NCBI RefSeq assembly: GCF_001883705.2
Contig: NZ_MDEQ02000012.1
Coordinates: forward strand, 1-64,000
Reading direction: 5' to 3'
Source: Burkholderia catarinensis
GTDB taxonomy: Bacteria; Pseudomonadota; Gammaproteobacteria; Burkholderiales; Burkholderiaceae
Length of the DNA: 64,000 bases
The notes beneath the pieces are model-generated. The model ran no database searches, was not told the DNA's origin, and saw nothing but the letters and a program-made list of their open reading frames with translations. This document shows, piece after piece, positions 54,928 through 64,000 of the stretch (its first letter is position 1; the number at the start of each line of letters is the position of its first letter). The position numbers and the translations under genes are program-made.

Positions 54928-55830
54928 TCAGCGCGGACGCCGCTTGAGCGCGCGCGTGCCGGACGGATCGACGCCGAGCCACTGCATCGCGACAAGGAGC
55001 GGCAGCGTCATCAGCAGGAACAGGATCGTGTACGCGCTGCCGACTTCGAGGCGCAGCGACGCATACGTATCGGCGAGCCCGACGGGCAGCGTCTTGGTGT
55101 CGGGCGTATGCAGCATCCACGTGAGGTTGAATTCGCCGATCGACAGCGTGAGCACCGCGAGCGCACCCGCGACGATGCCGGGGCGCAGGTTCGGCAGCAC
55201 GATCGTGACGAAGCGCGTGACGAACGACGCGCCGAGGCTGGCCGCGCCTTCCTCGAGCGTGCGCAGGTCGGCGCCGGCCGCGACGGCCGCGACCGCGCGC
55301 ACCATGAACGGCAGCGTGAACACGACGTGCCCGGCGACGATGAACCACAGGCTCATCCGGAACGCGGTGAAGCCGCCGTACACGACCAGCAGCGCAAGCG
55401 CCGATGCCAGGCCGGGCAGCGCGACCGGCAGCACGAGCGCTTCCTCGATCGCGCGCGCGACGCGGCTCTTGCTGCGCGCGAGCGCATAGCCGGCCGGCAC
55501 GCCGACGGCGAGCACGATCGCGAGCGTCGCGAACGCGACATAGAGCGACAGCGCGATCGAGCCGTGATACTGCTGCCACACCTGTTCGAGCCAGCGCAGC
55601 GTGAGGCCGCTCGACAGTCCGCGGAAATAGTTGACGGTCAGGCCCGCGAGCACCGACATCACCACAGGGACGATCAGGAACGCGCACAGCAGCAGCGTGA
55701 CGCCCCATTGCAACGCGGCGATCGCACGCGCGCCCGTGACGCGCGGCGCGCGCCGCGCGACGCCGTTCGCCTGCGCGGGAGCAGGAGCGGGTGCCGGCGA
55801 CGGCGCGGAAGAGCCGGAAAGCGATTGCAT
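54928..55830 (-). CDS. ABC transporter permease, second
   Basis: A 300-residue permease with six predicted helices. The EAA loop reads LEEGAASLGASFVTRFVTIVLPNLRPGI. The N-terminus has an Ala/Pro stretch before the first helix. It pairs with the permease at 55841-56665, with ten bases between them. The layout (separate short permeases) matches polyamine and phosphonate importers, not the fused FbpB type at 24015-25709. Confidence 0.9.
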   Translation of the reverse strand: MQSLSGSSAPSPAPAPAPAQANGVARRAPRVTGARAIAALQWGVTLLLCAFLIVPVVMSVLAGLTVNYFRGLSSGLTLRWLEQVWQQYHGSIALSLYVAFATLAIVLAVGVPAGYALARSKSRVARAIEEALVLPVALPGLASALALLVVYGGFTAFRMSLWFIVAGHVVFTLPFMVRAVAAVAAGADLRTLEEGAASLGASFVTRFVTIVLPNLRPGIVAGALAVLTLSIGEFNLTWMLHTPDTKTLPVGLADTYASLRLEVGSAYTILFLLMTLPLLVAMQWLGVDPSGTRALKRRPR

Positions 55831-55840
55831 GAAGGAATCC

Positions 55841-56665
55841 TCAGGCCGCGGCGGCGGCGGTGTGGCCGGTGAACCGGCGCGCGAGCGCGAGCACGGCCCA
55901 GGTGACGATGCCGAGCACGATCGACAGGCCGGCCGCCGTTGCGATGTTCGCGTTCAGCGTGAATTCGGTATAGATCGTCATCGGCAGCACGTTCAGGTCG
56001 GTGGCGAGCGTGAACGCGGTGCCGAAGGCGCCCATCGCGGTCGCGAAGCAGATCGCGCCGGCGGCGATCAGGCCCGGCGCGAGCGCCGGCAGCACGATGT
56101 CGACAAAGATGCGCCACGGCGATGCGCCGAGCGAACGCGCGGCTTCCTCGAGCGACGCGTCGAGCTTCGACGCGGCCGCGATCACGGTGACGATCACGCG
56201 CGGAATCGAGAAGTACAGGTAGCCGACGAACAGGCCCGCGACCGAATACGCGAATACCCACTTGTCGCCCGTGAGCTTCGTGGACAGCATGCCGATCAGC
56301 CCCTGGCGCCCGGCGAGCATGATCACCATGAAGCCGACGACGACGCCCGGGAACGCGAGCGGGAACGTGAGCAGCGCGAGCAGCACGCGCTTGCCCGCGA
56401 ACTCGCGGCGCGCGAGCAGCAGGCCGGAGATCGTCGACAGCGCGAGCGTCGCGAGCGTGACGCCGGCCGACAACGCCACCGTCTCGCCGAGGCTCTTCAT
56501 GTAGCGCGCATTGCCGAGCAGCGCGGCGTACTGCGAGAAGAACGCGCCGTCGGCGGACACCTGCACGAGCGCCGCCATCGGCAGCAGCCAGAACGCGGCG
56601 AACACGGCAAGCGCCGGCGCGACGAGCGCGATGCGCCAGCGCAGCGGGAAAGTCAGGTCGAGCAT
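55841..56665 (-). CDS. ABC transporter permease, first
   Basis: A 274-residue six-helix permease starting at 56665 (MLDLTFPLRWRIALVAPALAVF). The EAA loop is LDASLEEAARSLGASPWRIFVDIVLPALAPG. It is 17 bases past the substrate-binding gene stop and ten before the second permease. Confidence 0.9.
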   Translation of the reverse strand: MLDLTFPLRWRIALVAPALAVFAAFWLLPMAALVQVSADGAFFSQYAALLGNARYMKSLGETVALSAGVTLATLALSTISGLLLARREFAGKRVLLALLTFPLAFPGVVVGFMVIMLAGRQGLIGMLSTKLTGDKWVFAYSVAGLFVGYLYFSIPRVIVTVIAAASKLDASLEEAARSLGASPWRIFVDIVLPALAPGLIAAGAICFATAMGAFGTAFTLATDLNVLPMTIYTEFTLNANIATAAGLSIVLGIVTWAVLALARRFTGHTAAAAA

Positions 56666-56682
56666 CGGTTGCGTCCCGGGGC

Positions 56683-57711
56683 TTACTGCATCACCTGCAG
56701 GTACTGCTGGCCGAACGCCTGCTGGCCGGTCGCCATCTTGCCGAAGTCGACCGACTTCGCACGCGCGTATTCGCTCGCCGGCAGGAACTTCGCGGCGACG
56801 TCGGCGCCGAGCGCCTGCGCGCGCACCGGGCGCAGGTACGCGTTGGCCCACAGCTTCTGGCCTTCGTCCGACAGCACGAAGTCGAGCACCTTCTTGCCGT
56901 TCGCATCGTGCGGCGCGCCCTTCACGAGGCTCATCACGTACGGTACCGCGATCGTGCCTTCCTTCGGAATCACGAACTCGACGTTCGCGTTGTCCTTGTA
57001 CTTCGCGCGATACGCATCGAAGTCGTAGTCGAGCAGGATCGGAATCTCGCCGGACAGCACGCGCGCATACGCGGTCTGCTTCGGCACGATCGGCGCGTTC
57101 GCCTTCAGCTTCCTGAACCAGTCGAGCGCCGGCTTGAAGTTGTCGAGGCTGCCGCCGAGCGCCTGGTTGACGGCGACCGCACCCGCATAGCCGACGAACG
57201 CGCTCGACGGATCGAGATAGCCGACCATGCCCTTGTATTCGGGCTTCAGCAGATCGGCCCACGAGCGCGGCACCGGCTTGCCGTCGAGCGCGTCCTTGTT
57301 CACGAAGAAGCCGAGCGTGCCCGAGTGGATCGCGAACCAGTAGCCTTGCGGGTCTTTCAGGTTCGCGGGAATGTCGTTCCAGTGCGCGGGCTTGTACGGC
57401 GCGATCACGCCCTTGTCCTTCGCCTGGAACGCCGACGACACGCCGAGGTAGACGACATCGGCCACCGGGCTCTTCTGCTCGGCGATCAGCTGCGCGATCG
57501 ACTGGCCCGAGTTCTTGTTGTCGAACGGCACGCGAATGCCGGTCTTCTGCTTGATCGCCGCGATCTGCGCGGCCCAGTCGGCCCATTCGGGCGGGCAGTT
57601 GTAGCAGATCGCCGTTTCGTCGGCGTGGGCGGCGGGCGCGCCGGCGATGAGCGCGGCGCAGGCGAGCGGCGCGGCAAGCGCGCGCAGCAGCGAGGTCAGG
57701 CGAAAGGACAC
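56683..57711 (-). CDS. ABC transporter periplasmic binding protein
   Basis: A 342-residue extracellular binding protein. GTG 57711 follows GGAGACC and gives a clean signal peptide cut at AHA/DE (about residue 30); an upstream in-frame start lacks these. The mature protein opens TAICYNCPPEWADWAAQIAAI, then has NSGQSIAQLIAEQKSP and YLDPSSAFVGYAG, as in family-1 binding proteins of the 2-aminoethylphosphonate or iron type. Tyr pairs of the ferric class are not clear. The neighbouring GpdQ-like enzyme points to a phosphorus-containing ligand. Confidence 0.88.
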   Translation of the reverse strand: MSFRLTSLLRALAAPLACAALIAGAPAAHADETAICYNCPPEWADWAAQIAAIKQKTGIRVPFDNKNSGQSIAQLIAEQKSPVADVVYLGVSSAFQAKDKGVIAPYKPAHWNDIPANLKDPQGYWFAIHSGTLGFFVNKDALDGKPVPRSWADLLKPEYKGMVGYLDPSSAFVGYAGAVAVNQALGGSLDNFKPALDWFRKLKANAPIVPKQTAYARVLSGEIPILLDYDFDAYRAKYKDNANVEFVIPKEGTIAVPYVMSLVKGAPHDANGKKVLDFVLSDEGQKLWANAYLRPVRAQALGADVAAKFLPASEYARAKSVDFGKMATGQQAFGQQYLQVMQ

Positions 57712-57787
57712 GGTAGGTCTCCGGGCGAGTGTGGGTAGCGCTGGGGTGGTGTGGTTGCCGGCGTGCGTGGCGGCGCGGCCCGCGCGT

Positions 57788-58813
57788 TCAGGCCTTGCGC
57801 AATTGCAGGTCGGTGGCCGGCGGCGCGACCGTCGCACCGTCGCGCACCACGTGCGGCAGGATCAGCGACGTGCGTTCGATCGTCGCGCCGCCGATGCATT
57901 CGACGAGACGCTGCCATGCGTGGCGGCCGATGTCGCGGTTCGGCGTCGCGACGCTCGCGAGCGGCGGCGCGAGCAATTCGCCGATCGCGATCCCGTCGAA
58001 GCCGAGCACCGACAGGTCGTCCGGGATCGAGAAGCCGGCGCGGCGCAGGCCGCGCATCACGACCATCGCGAGCAGGTCGTTGCTGCAGAAGAGGGCCGTC
58101 GGGCGCGTTGCGTGCGCGGTCAGATGCGCGAGCACCGCGTCGGGCAGCTCGGGCGCATTGAAGTCGACTTCGACCGGCGGCAGCGTGGCCATGCCGATTT
58201 CCTCGAGCGCCTGCGCATAGCCGAGATGGCGCTGGCGTGCGCGATCCGATGCGGCGAGCGAACCGGCCAGCATCAGCACGCGACGGTGACCGCGCGTGGT
58301 CAGCAGCCGCACGCCGTCATAGGCGGCACGGCGGTTGTCGACCGATACCGACGGGCGGCGCTGCGTGTCGTTGTGCATCAGCACGTAATGCGGGCCGTCG
58401 CGGTCGAGCATGTCGAGCAGCGGGTGCGTGTCCGCGTCGGCGACGGTGAGGATCAGCCCTTCGACGCGCTGCTCGCGCAGCGTCTCGATCGCATGACGCT
58501 CGCGCGCCGCGTCGTATTCGGTCGTCATCAGGATCAGCTTGAAGCCGGCCGCGGTCGCGAGTTCGTCGATGCCTTGCAGGCAGTCGGCGAACACGGGGTT
58601 CGACAGCGTCGGCACGACGACGCCGACGAGCCGCGTGCGCTCGCCGCGCAACTGCCGGCCGAGCGGGCTCGGGCGGAACTGCAGTGTGTCGATCGCGGTG
58701 CGGATCGTCTGCAGCGTGGCGGGGCTGACGGTATGCGGCGCGTTGATCGCACGCGAAACGGTGGCGATCGAGAAGCCCGCGAGGGCAGCAACGTCCTTGA
58801 TGGTCGGGGTCAT
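57788..58813 (-). CDS. LacI-family transcriptional regulator
   Basis: A 341-residue regulator with the LacI HTH at residues 3-25 (PTIKDVAALAGFSIATVSRAI) and the hinge LGRQLRGERTRLVGVVVP. The periplasmic-binding-fold domain spans about 60-335 (LSVLGFDGIAIGELLAPPL). It lies directly upstream of the transport genes on the same strand and a CG-centred palindrome sits in its own promoter. It likely controls the transporter/phosphodiesterase run in response to the imported ligand. Confidence 0.91.
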   Translation of the reverse strand: MTPTIKDVAALAGFSIATVSRAINAPHTVSPATLQTIRTAIDTLQFRPSPLGRQLRGERTRLVGVVVPTLSNPVFADCLQGIDELATAAGFKLILMTTEYDAARERHAIETLREQRVEGLILTVADADTHPLLDMLDRDGPHYVLMHNDTQRRPSVSVDNRRAAYDGVRLLTTRGHRRVLMLAGSLAASDRARQRHLGYAQALEEIGMATLPPVEVDFNAPELPDAVLAHLTAHATRPTALFCSNDLLAMVVMRGLRRAGFSIPDDLSVLGFDGIAIGELLAPPLASVATPNRDIGRHAWQRLVECIGGATIERTSLILPHVVRDGATVAPPATDLQLRKA

Positions 58814-59134
58814 GAAATAGCGCGATGTAAACGTTTTCGTTCGGGAAATTATCGAAAATGTTTGTGACTTCGCGATGACGCACGCGACGTTTGTTTCGCA
58901 AAAAGCACGATACAAACGTCAGACGGTTGGAACGTCGGGCGGGGCGGATTCATGGGAAGGATCGGCCGCGCGGCGCCGCCGTGGATTGTATCGGCGAACG
59001 CGGGCGCGGTGCGCGATGTCCGTCGTCGGGCGCGAGACGGCCGGGCATGCACGCGCATGCGGGCGGGATGCGCGCGCCGCGTCTCGCCGCTGGTTCGCGG
59101 CGATCACGCGGCGGCGCCGCAGGGCGGGTTGGCG
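58814..59134. other. 320-bp regulatory gap upstream of the LacI gene
   Basis: No gene seen. It holds the LacI-type palindrome at 58826-58839 and further CGTTT/AAACG half-sites near 58890-58920. Confidence 0.5.
58826..58839. promoter_or_regulatory. LacI-type operator
   Basis: TGTAAACGTTTTCG with a perfect AAACGTTT core (58829-58836), the CG-centred form of LacI/GalR operators, 13 bp before the regulator start. Autoregulation is likely. Confidence 0.55.
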
Positions 59135-60250
59135 TTACAGCGCGACGAACAGCATGCCGTGCGGGTCCTGAAGGGCGGATGCGTTGCCGACGCTCGTCGC
59201 GACGGGCGTCAGATGGCCGGACTTCGGGTCCAGTTTCATCACCTGGCCTTGGCCGGCGCTGTAGGCGTCACCTTGCGAGAACGGCGCATCGACGCGGTAG
59301 GTCGTGTTGCTGGCGTCGGTGAACAGCATGAAGGTCTTGCCTTGCGGGCCCGGCGCCGGCACCCAGCGCGTATCGTCGACCGGATAGACAGGGCCGTCCT
59401 TGTCGCTGAAGAGCGTGAGCGTCAGCACGCTGACGGTCTGGCTCGCGCCCGGATTGTGGATGAACACCAGCTTGCCGTCGGCCTGGCTGTCGAGCACGAG
59501 ATCGCCGGCGGAATCGATCGCTTCGGAATCGGGGTCCGTCAGGCTCAGTGTCACCTGCTGGTTGAGGGTGGGATTCGGCGATCCGCCAACGGACGGGGTC
59601 ACGTCGGTGGCCTGCGCATTACCGGCGAGCACCGGGGCGACGTCGAACGTCGTGCCGTTCGCGTTCAGCGTGAGCTGTCCGACGGTCGGTGCGGCGGTGC
59701 CGGGCGTCGTCGGGTTCGACGCGCTCACGTAGACGTTCCCGTTGAGCAACTGCATGTCGTCGAAGCCGCCGCCGTGTGTGGTCGGATTGACGGTCGCCGC
59801 GTAGGTCTTCTGCGTGCCGGCCTTGAGGTCGATGATCGTCAGTTCGGGATTGCCGTCCTCATTGGCCATCGCCCATAGCGTGTTCGAATCGGCGCGGGCC
59901 ATCAGGCCGTCGACGTGGCCCGGCACCGTATACGTCTTGAGCACGTTGCCGCTCAGGTCGTATTGCACGATGTCGTTGGTCAGGCTGGGCACGGAGCCGT
60001 CCTTTACGTCACCTACCTTCTGGTAGCCGATGAAGACCGTGTTGTTGAACTGGACGATCGAATCGGGCTTGTCCGTGGACGTCGGTGCTTTCGCGAACAC
60101 GGACAACGTATAGCCGGACGCGGTGGCGGTGTTCGGCACGGCCGCGGTATTGGTCGGCGCGATGCCGGGGGTGGACGTTGTGTCGTCGCCGCCGCAGGCG
60201 GCAAGAAAGACCGATGCCGACATCGCGATTAACAGGGGCTTTCTTAACAT
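59135..60250 (-). CDS. Beta-propeller-like lipoprotein of unknown function
   Basis: A 371-residue lipoprotein. The start follows TAGGAAA. The signal ends in a lipobox (FLAACGGD). The body has repeated short strands with Asp/Gly turns (SIVQFNNTVFIGYQKVG, GHVDGLMARADSNTLWAMA, GFDDMQLLNGNVYVSA), the look of an NHL or SMP-30-like propeller that binds a ligand at the cell surface. No enzyme motif is evident. It stands alone, ahead of the split tRNA gene. Confidence 0.82.
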   Translation of the reverse strand: MLRKPLLIAMSASVFLAACGGDDTTSTPGIAPTNTAAVPNTATASGYTLSVFAKAPTSTDKPDSIVQFNNTVFIGYQKVGDVKDGSVPSLTNDIVQYDLSGNVLKTYTVPGHVDGLMARADSNTLWAMANEDGNPELTIIDLKAGTQKTYAATVNPTTHGGGFDDMQLLNGNVYVSASNPTTPGTAAPTVGQLTLNANGTTFDVAPVLAGNAQATDVTPSVGGSPNPTLNQQVTLSLTDPDSEAIDSAGDLVLDSQADGKLVFIHNPGASQTVSVLTLTLFSDKDGPVYPVDDTRWVPAPGPQGKTFMLFTDASNTTYRVDAPFSQGDAYSAGQGQVMKLDPKSGHLTPVATSVGNASALQDPHGMLFVAL

Positions 60251-60750
60251 TAAGATTTCCTAACTGAATTGATGATGCAGGATGAATGAAATGTGCTTAT
60301 TACCGTCTGTTACGGGCAACGCGGGTCAGGCTATGCCGCACATGTTTCTTTTCGGTGACAAACTCGCGCACCCTCTGCGATCGCGCGAAAGGATTGCCGG
60401 CGCTAGCACGGCGAAGCTTAAGTCGGGATTAAGAGCGTCGTTCGAATCGAGCGGAACGGCGAAGCTTCAATGAAATTGGCGCGATAGGGTGAGCGCAATG
60501 CGTAAGTCGACACCAAGCAGAATTAAAACTATTCGTGATGCAACTGAAATGGTGGATGCTGAATGGCGGCATCGATTTGGCTGGTATGCAGCGAGCGTCA
60601 TGCGATTGAGACTCGATGGCGGACGCAGCACGGCAGGAGGCATGGGCTGCCGGGGCGGCGACGGTGAAATTGGGTGTCGGCGATTACGGGGTGACAGGGT
60701 CAAATGCGGAAGATCCGGCCGGGCAGTGGTAGAATCCGGTCCGCCCTCTT
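60251..60750. other. About 500-bp AT-richer gap, no gene seen
   Basis: No convincing protein gene. TAGAAT at 60730-60735 could be the -10 box of the tRNA-Leu gene; no clear -35 was seen. Confidence 0.45.
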
Positions 60751-61085
60751 GCCGGGGTGATGAAATTGGTAAACATAGCGGACTTAAACGATTGAGTGCC
60801 CGCCCGGAAACGGTCGGTGCAGAACCCTTCAAATTCGGCGAAACCCCTGATGCACGCATCGAGGCAACGCCGAGCCAAGCCTCGCGGCACTCGCGAGGAA
60901 GGTGTAGAGACTAGACGGGGGGCGCCTAAGGCGCACGGGCAGCGGTCACGCCCGAGCGCGACGGTGAAGGCATAGTCCAGCGCACGAACGGCATCGCCCA
61001 CGCGACGCCGGCTTTGAAAGAAGCAGTGTGACGAAAATCCGCCGCCTTAATTGGCTTGCCGGTTCAAGTCCGGTCCCCGGCACCA
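60751..61085 (+). tRNA. tRNA-Leu(UAA) interrupted by a group I intron
   Basis: 5' exon 60751-60785: acceptor GCCGGGG, a D arm starting at A10 (pairing ATG with CAT), anticodon stem GCGGA and loop C-T-T. 3' exon 61034-61085: AAAA completing the UAA anticodon loop, TCCGC closing the stem, a long variable arm (GCC/GGC), T arm GCCGG-TTCAAGT-CCGGT, acceptor CCCCGGC, A73 and encoded CCA. Joined exons give 87 nt with every stem paired and the long variable arm of a class II tRNA. The break falls after U34. Confidence 0.95.
60786..61033 (+). ncRNA. Group I self-splicing intron (IC3-like)
   Basis: 248 nt with the group I core in order: TTCAAATTCGGCGAAACC (60828-60845, P3/P4 side), GGCAACGCCGAGCCAAGC (60863-60880), hairpin CTCGCG/CGCGAG (P6a), AGAGACTAGACGG (60906-60918, P7) and AAGGCATAGTCCAG (60967-60980, P7/P3 return). 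P1 forms between exon ACTT (60782-60785) and GAGT (60794-60797), with the required U-G pair at the splice site. The last base is G (61033). These words match the Azoarcus tRNA-Ile intron almost exactly. There is no internal reading frame, so it is a ribozyme without a homing endonuclease. Confidence 0.93.
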
Positions 61086-61122
61086 CGATCGCTTTCATGG
61101 CGATTCGACGACGGTTCAAAAA

Positions 61123-61155
61123 ACCCGCGAGAAGCCACGCGCTCGCGGGTTTTTT
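61123..61155 (+). terminator. Terminator of the tRNA-Leu gene
   Basis: ACCCGCGAG (61123-61131), 10-base loop, CTCGCGGGT (61142-61150), then a T tract to 61155 and a second T run. It lies 38 bp past the tRNA end. Confidence 0.88.
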
Positions 61156-61526
61156 GTTTTTGCGGCGCCTGGATCGGCGCGAGTGCGGAACGTGACCTTT
61201 TCCGCTCGGCCGTCGCCCGCTCGTTCGACCTGTTTCGAGCGCTCGATCGAGCATCGATGCCGATGCGGCCGATCGAAGACGATTCGCGGCAAGACCGACT
61301 GGCCGTGTTGCGGTTGTCGGATCGCGACGTGTTTCGATACGGCGTGTCTTTGATCGGGCATTCAGATCGTGCCTGCGGGCCGGCGACGCTTGCCGCCTCG
61401 CTGCGACGAACGCGACGCCATGTGATACTTGGCACGCACGTCGCACCGGACGCCGTTACCGATATCGGCGCACATGAGTTTGCCGATGAAATCCAACGCA
61501 GTTTGCATGTCGCAAGACCACCCGTC
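61156..61526. other. 370-bp gap, no gene seen
   Basis: The frame of the downstream reductase stays open across this stretch, but nothing in the translation resembles the family before MTDSTHHYYEP, and a tRNA terminator precedes it. Presumed promoter and leader region. Confidence 0.45.
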
Positions 61527-62153
61527 ATGACCGACTCGACCCATCACTATTACGAACCGTCGCAAGGCCACGGCCTTCCGCATGATCCCTTGAACGCGAT
61601 CGTGGGCCCGCGTCCGATCGGCTGGATTTCATCCCGCGGCATCGACGGCACGGTCAACCTTGCACCGTACAGTTTCTTCAACGCGTTCAACTACCATCCG
61701 CCGATCATCGGTTTTTCGAGCACCGCTGCAAAGGACAGCCTGCGCAACGTGCAGGAAACCGGCGAGTTCGTCTGGAACCTCGCGACGCGCGATCTCGCCG
61801 ACCGGATGAACCAGACCTGTGCCGCGGTGCCGTACGACGTGAACGAGTTCGAACTCGGCGGCTTGACCGCCGTGCCGTCGCGCCTGGTCGACGTGCCGCG
61901 CGTTGCGGAAAGCGGCGTGAACTTCGAATGCAAGGTGACCGACGTGATTCGCCTGCGTGATCACCAGGGCGTGGAAACGCCGGCGTCGCTGGTACTGGGC
62001 GAGGTCGTCGCCGTTCATATTCGGCAGGATCTGCTGAAAGACGGCATCTTCGACACGTTCGGCGCGGGCATCATCCTTCGCGCGGGCGGCCCGTCGGCCT
62101 ATGTGCACGTCAAGCCCGACAGCCGGTTCGACATCTTTCGTCCCGACGCATAA
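61527..62153 (+). CDS. Flavin reductase-like FMN-binding protein
   Basis: A 208-residue protein of the flavin reductase/DIM6-NTAB family (split-barrel FMN-binding fold). It begins with the family pattern DPLNAIVGPRPIGWISSRGIDGTVNLAPYSFFNAFNYHPPIIGF, then VWNLATRDLADRMNQT and NFECKVTDVIRL. ATG 61527 is chosen on family alignment; the ribosome site is weak. Such proteins are often stand-alone oxidoreductases of unknown substrate. A strong terminator follows. Confidence 0.9.
   Translation: MTDSTHHYYEPSQGHGLPHDPLNAIVGPRPIGWISSRGIDGTVNLAPYSFFNAFNYHPPIIGFSSTAAKDSLRNVQETGEFVWNLATRDLADRMNQTCAAVPYDVNEFELGGLTAVPSRLVDVPRVAESGVNFECKVTDVIRLRDHQGVETPASLVLGEVVAVHIRQDLLKDGIFDTFGAGIILRAGGPSAYVHVKPDSRFDIFRPDA

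Positions 62154-64000
<1,847 letters not shown>

Noticed and set aside
60489-60914. 141-codon frame overlapping the tRNA and intron
   Set aside because: It crosses the tRNA 5' exon and intron core and has no family features; considered as an intron-encoded endonuclease but lacks LAGLIDADG, GIY-YIG or HNH motifs.
61056-61526. N-terminal extension of the flavin reductase-like protein
   Set aside because: The frame is open back into the tRNA gene, but a terminator intervenes and the family begins at 61527.

Overview
The window is GC-rich, densely coded DNA with the codon bias, gene content and overlapping ATGA operons of a Burkholderia chromosome, most likely the B. cepacia complex. This assignment is inferred from family resemblance of the proteins; no 16S gene is present. 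There is no prophage, insertion sequence or CRISPR array. Most of it reads as core chromosome.

Positions 1-6.4 kb: the 3' end of a CcsB-type cytochrome c maturation gene, a small membrane protein, a lytic transglycosylase, and a signalling block. That block has one soluble PAS/HisKA_3 histidine kinase, two related NarL-type response regulators, and a Sco1/SenC protein with a long Met/His-rich N-terminal extension. Positions 6.5-16.4 kb: an eleven-gene secretion or pilus operon. It has GspG, GspF and GspE, four PilM/N/O/P-like inner-membrane proteins in place of GspL/M/C, a TPR-bearing secretin, and three more pseudopilin-like proteins.

Positions 16.5-31.2 kb: a Tat-exported PhoX-type phosphatase, an ammonium channel, small envelope proteins, an Rrf2 regulator with an NAD(P)-binding protein (both preceded by the same palindrome), an Lrp regulator, an FbpABC-type ferric iron importer behind a Fur-like box, a 53-residue membrane protein, an amino acid permease and an FUSC transporter. 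Positions 31.4-41.1 kb: recC-recB-recD-arfB, joined by 4-bp overlaps.

Positions 41.2-52.8 kb: an EAL phosphodiesterase, DMT and MFS exporters, two small lipoproteins, thiC behind a TPP riboswitch, an MxKDx-repeat protein with a cytochrome b561 and a molybdopterin oxidoreductase, and a HigBA-like toxin-antitoxin pair. Positions 52.9-58.8 kb: a LacI regulator, a complete ABC importer and a GpdQ-like metallophosphodiesterase, all in one direction. They look like an uptake and hydrolysis system for a phosphodiester or organophosphonate.

Positions 59.1-64 kb: a beta-propeller-like lipoprotein, then a tRNA-Leu(UAA) gene split in its anticodon by a 248-nt group I intron, a flavin reductase-like protein, and the start of the branched-chain 2-oxoacid dehydrogenase operon (bkdA1, partial bkdA2). 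The split tRNA is the most striking feature. Its core matches the Azoarcus-type subgroup, but its insertion site is the one used by cyanobacterial and plastid tRNA-Leu introns.
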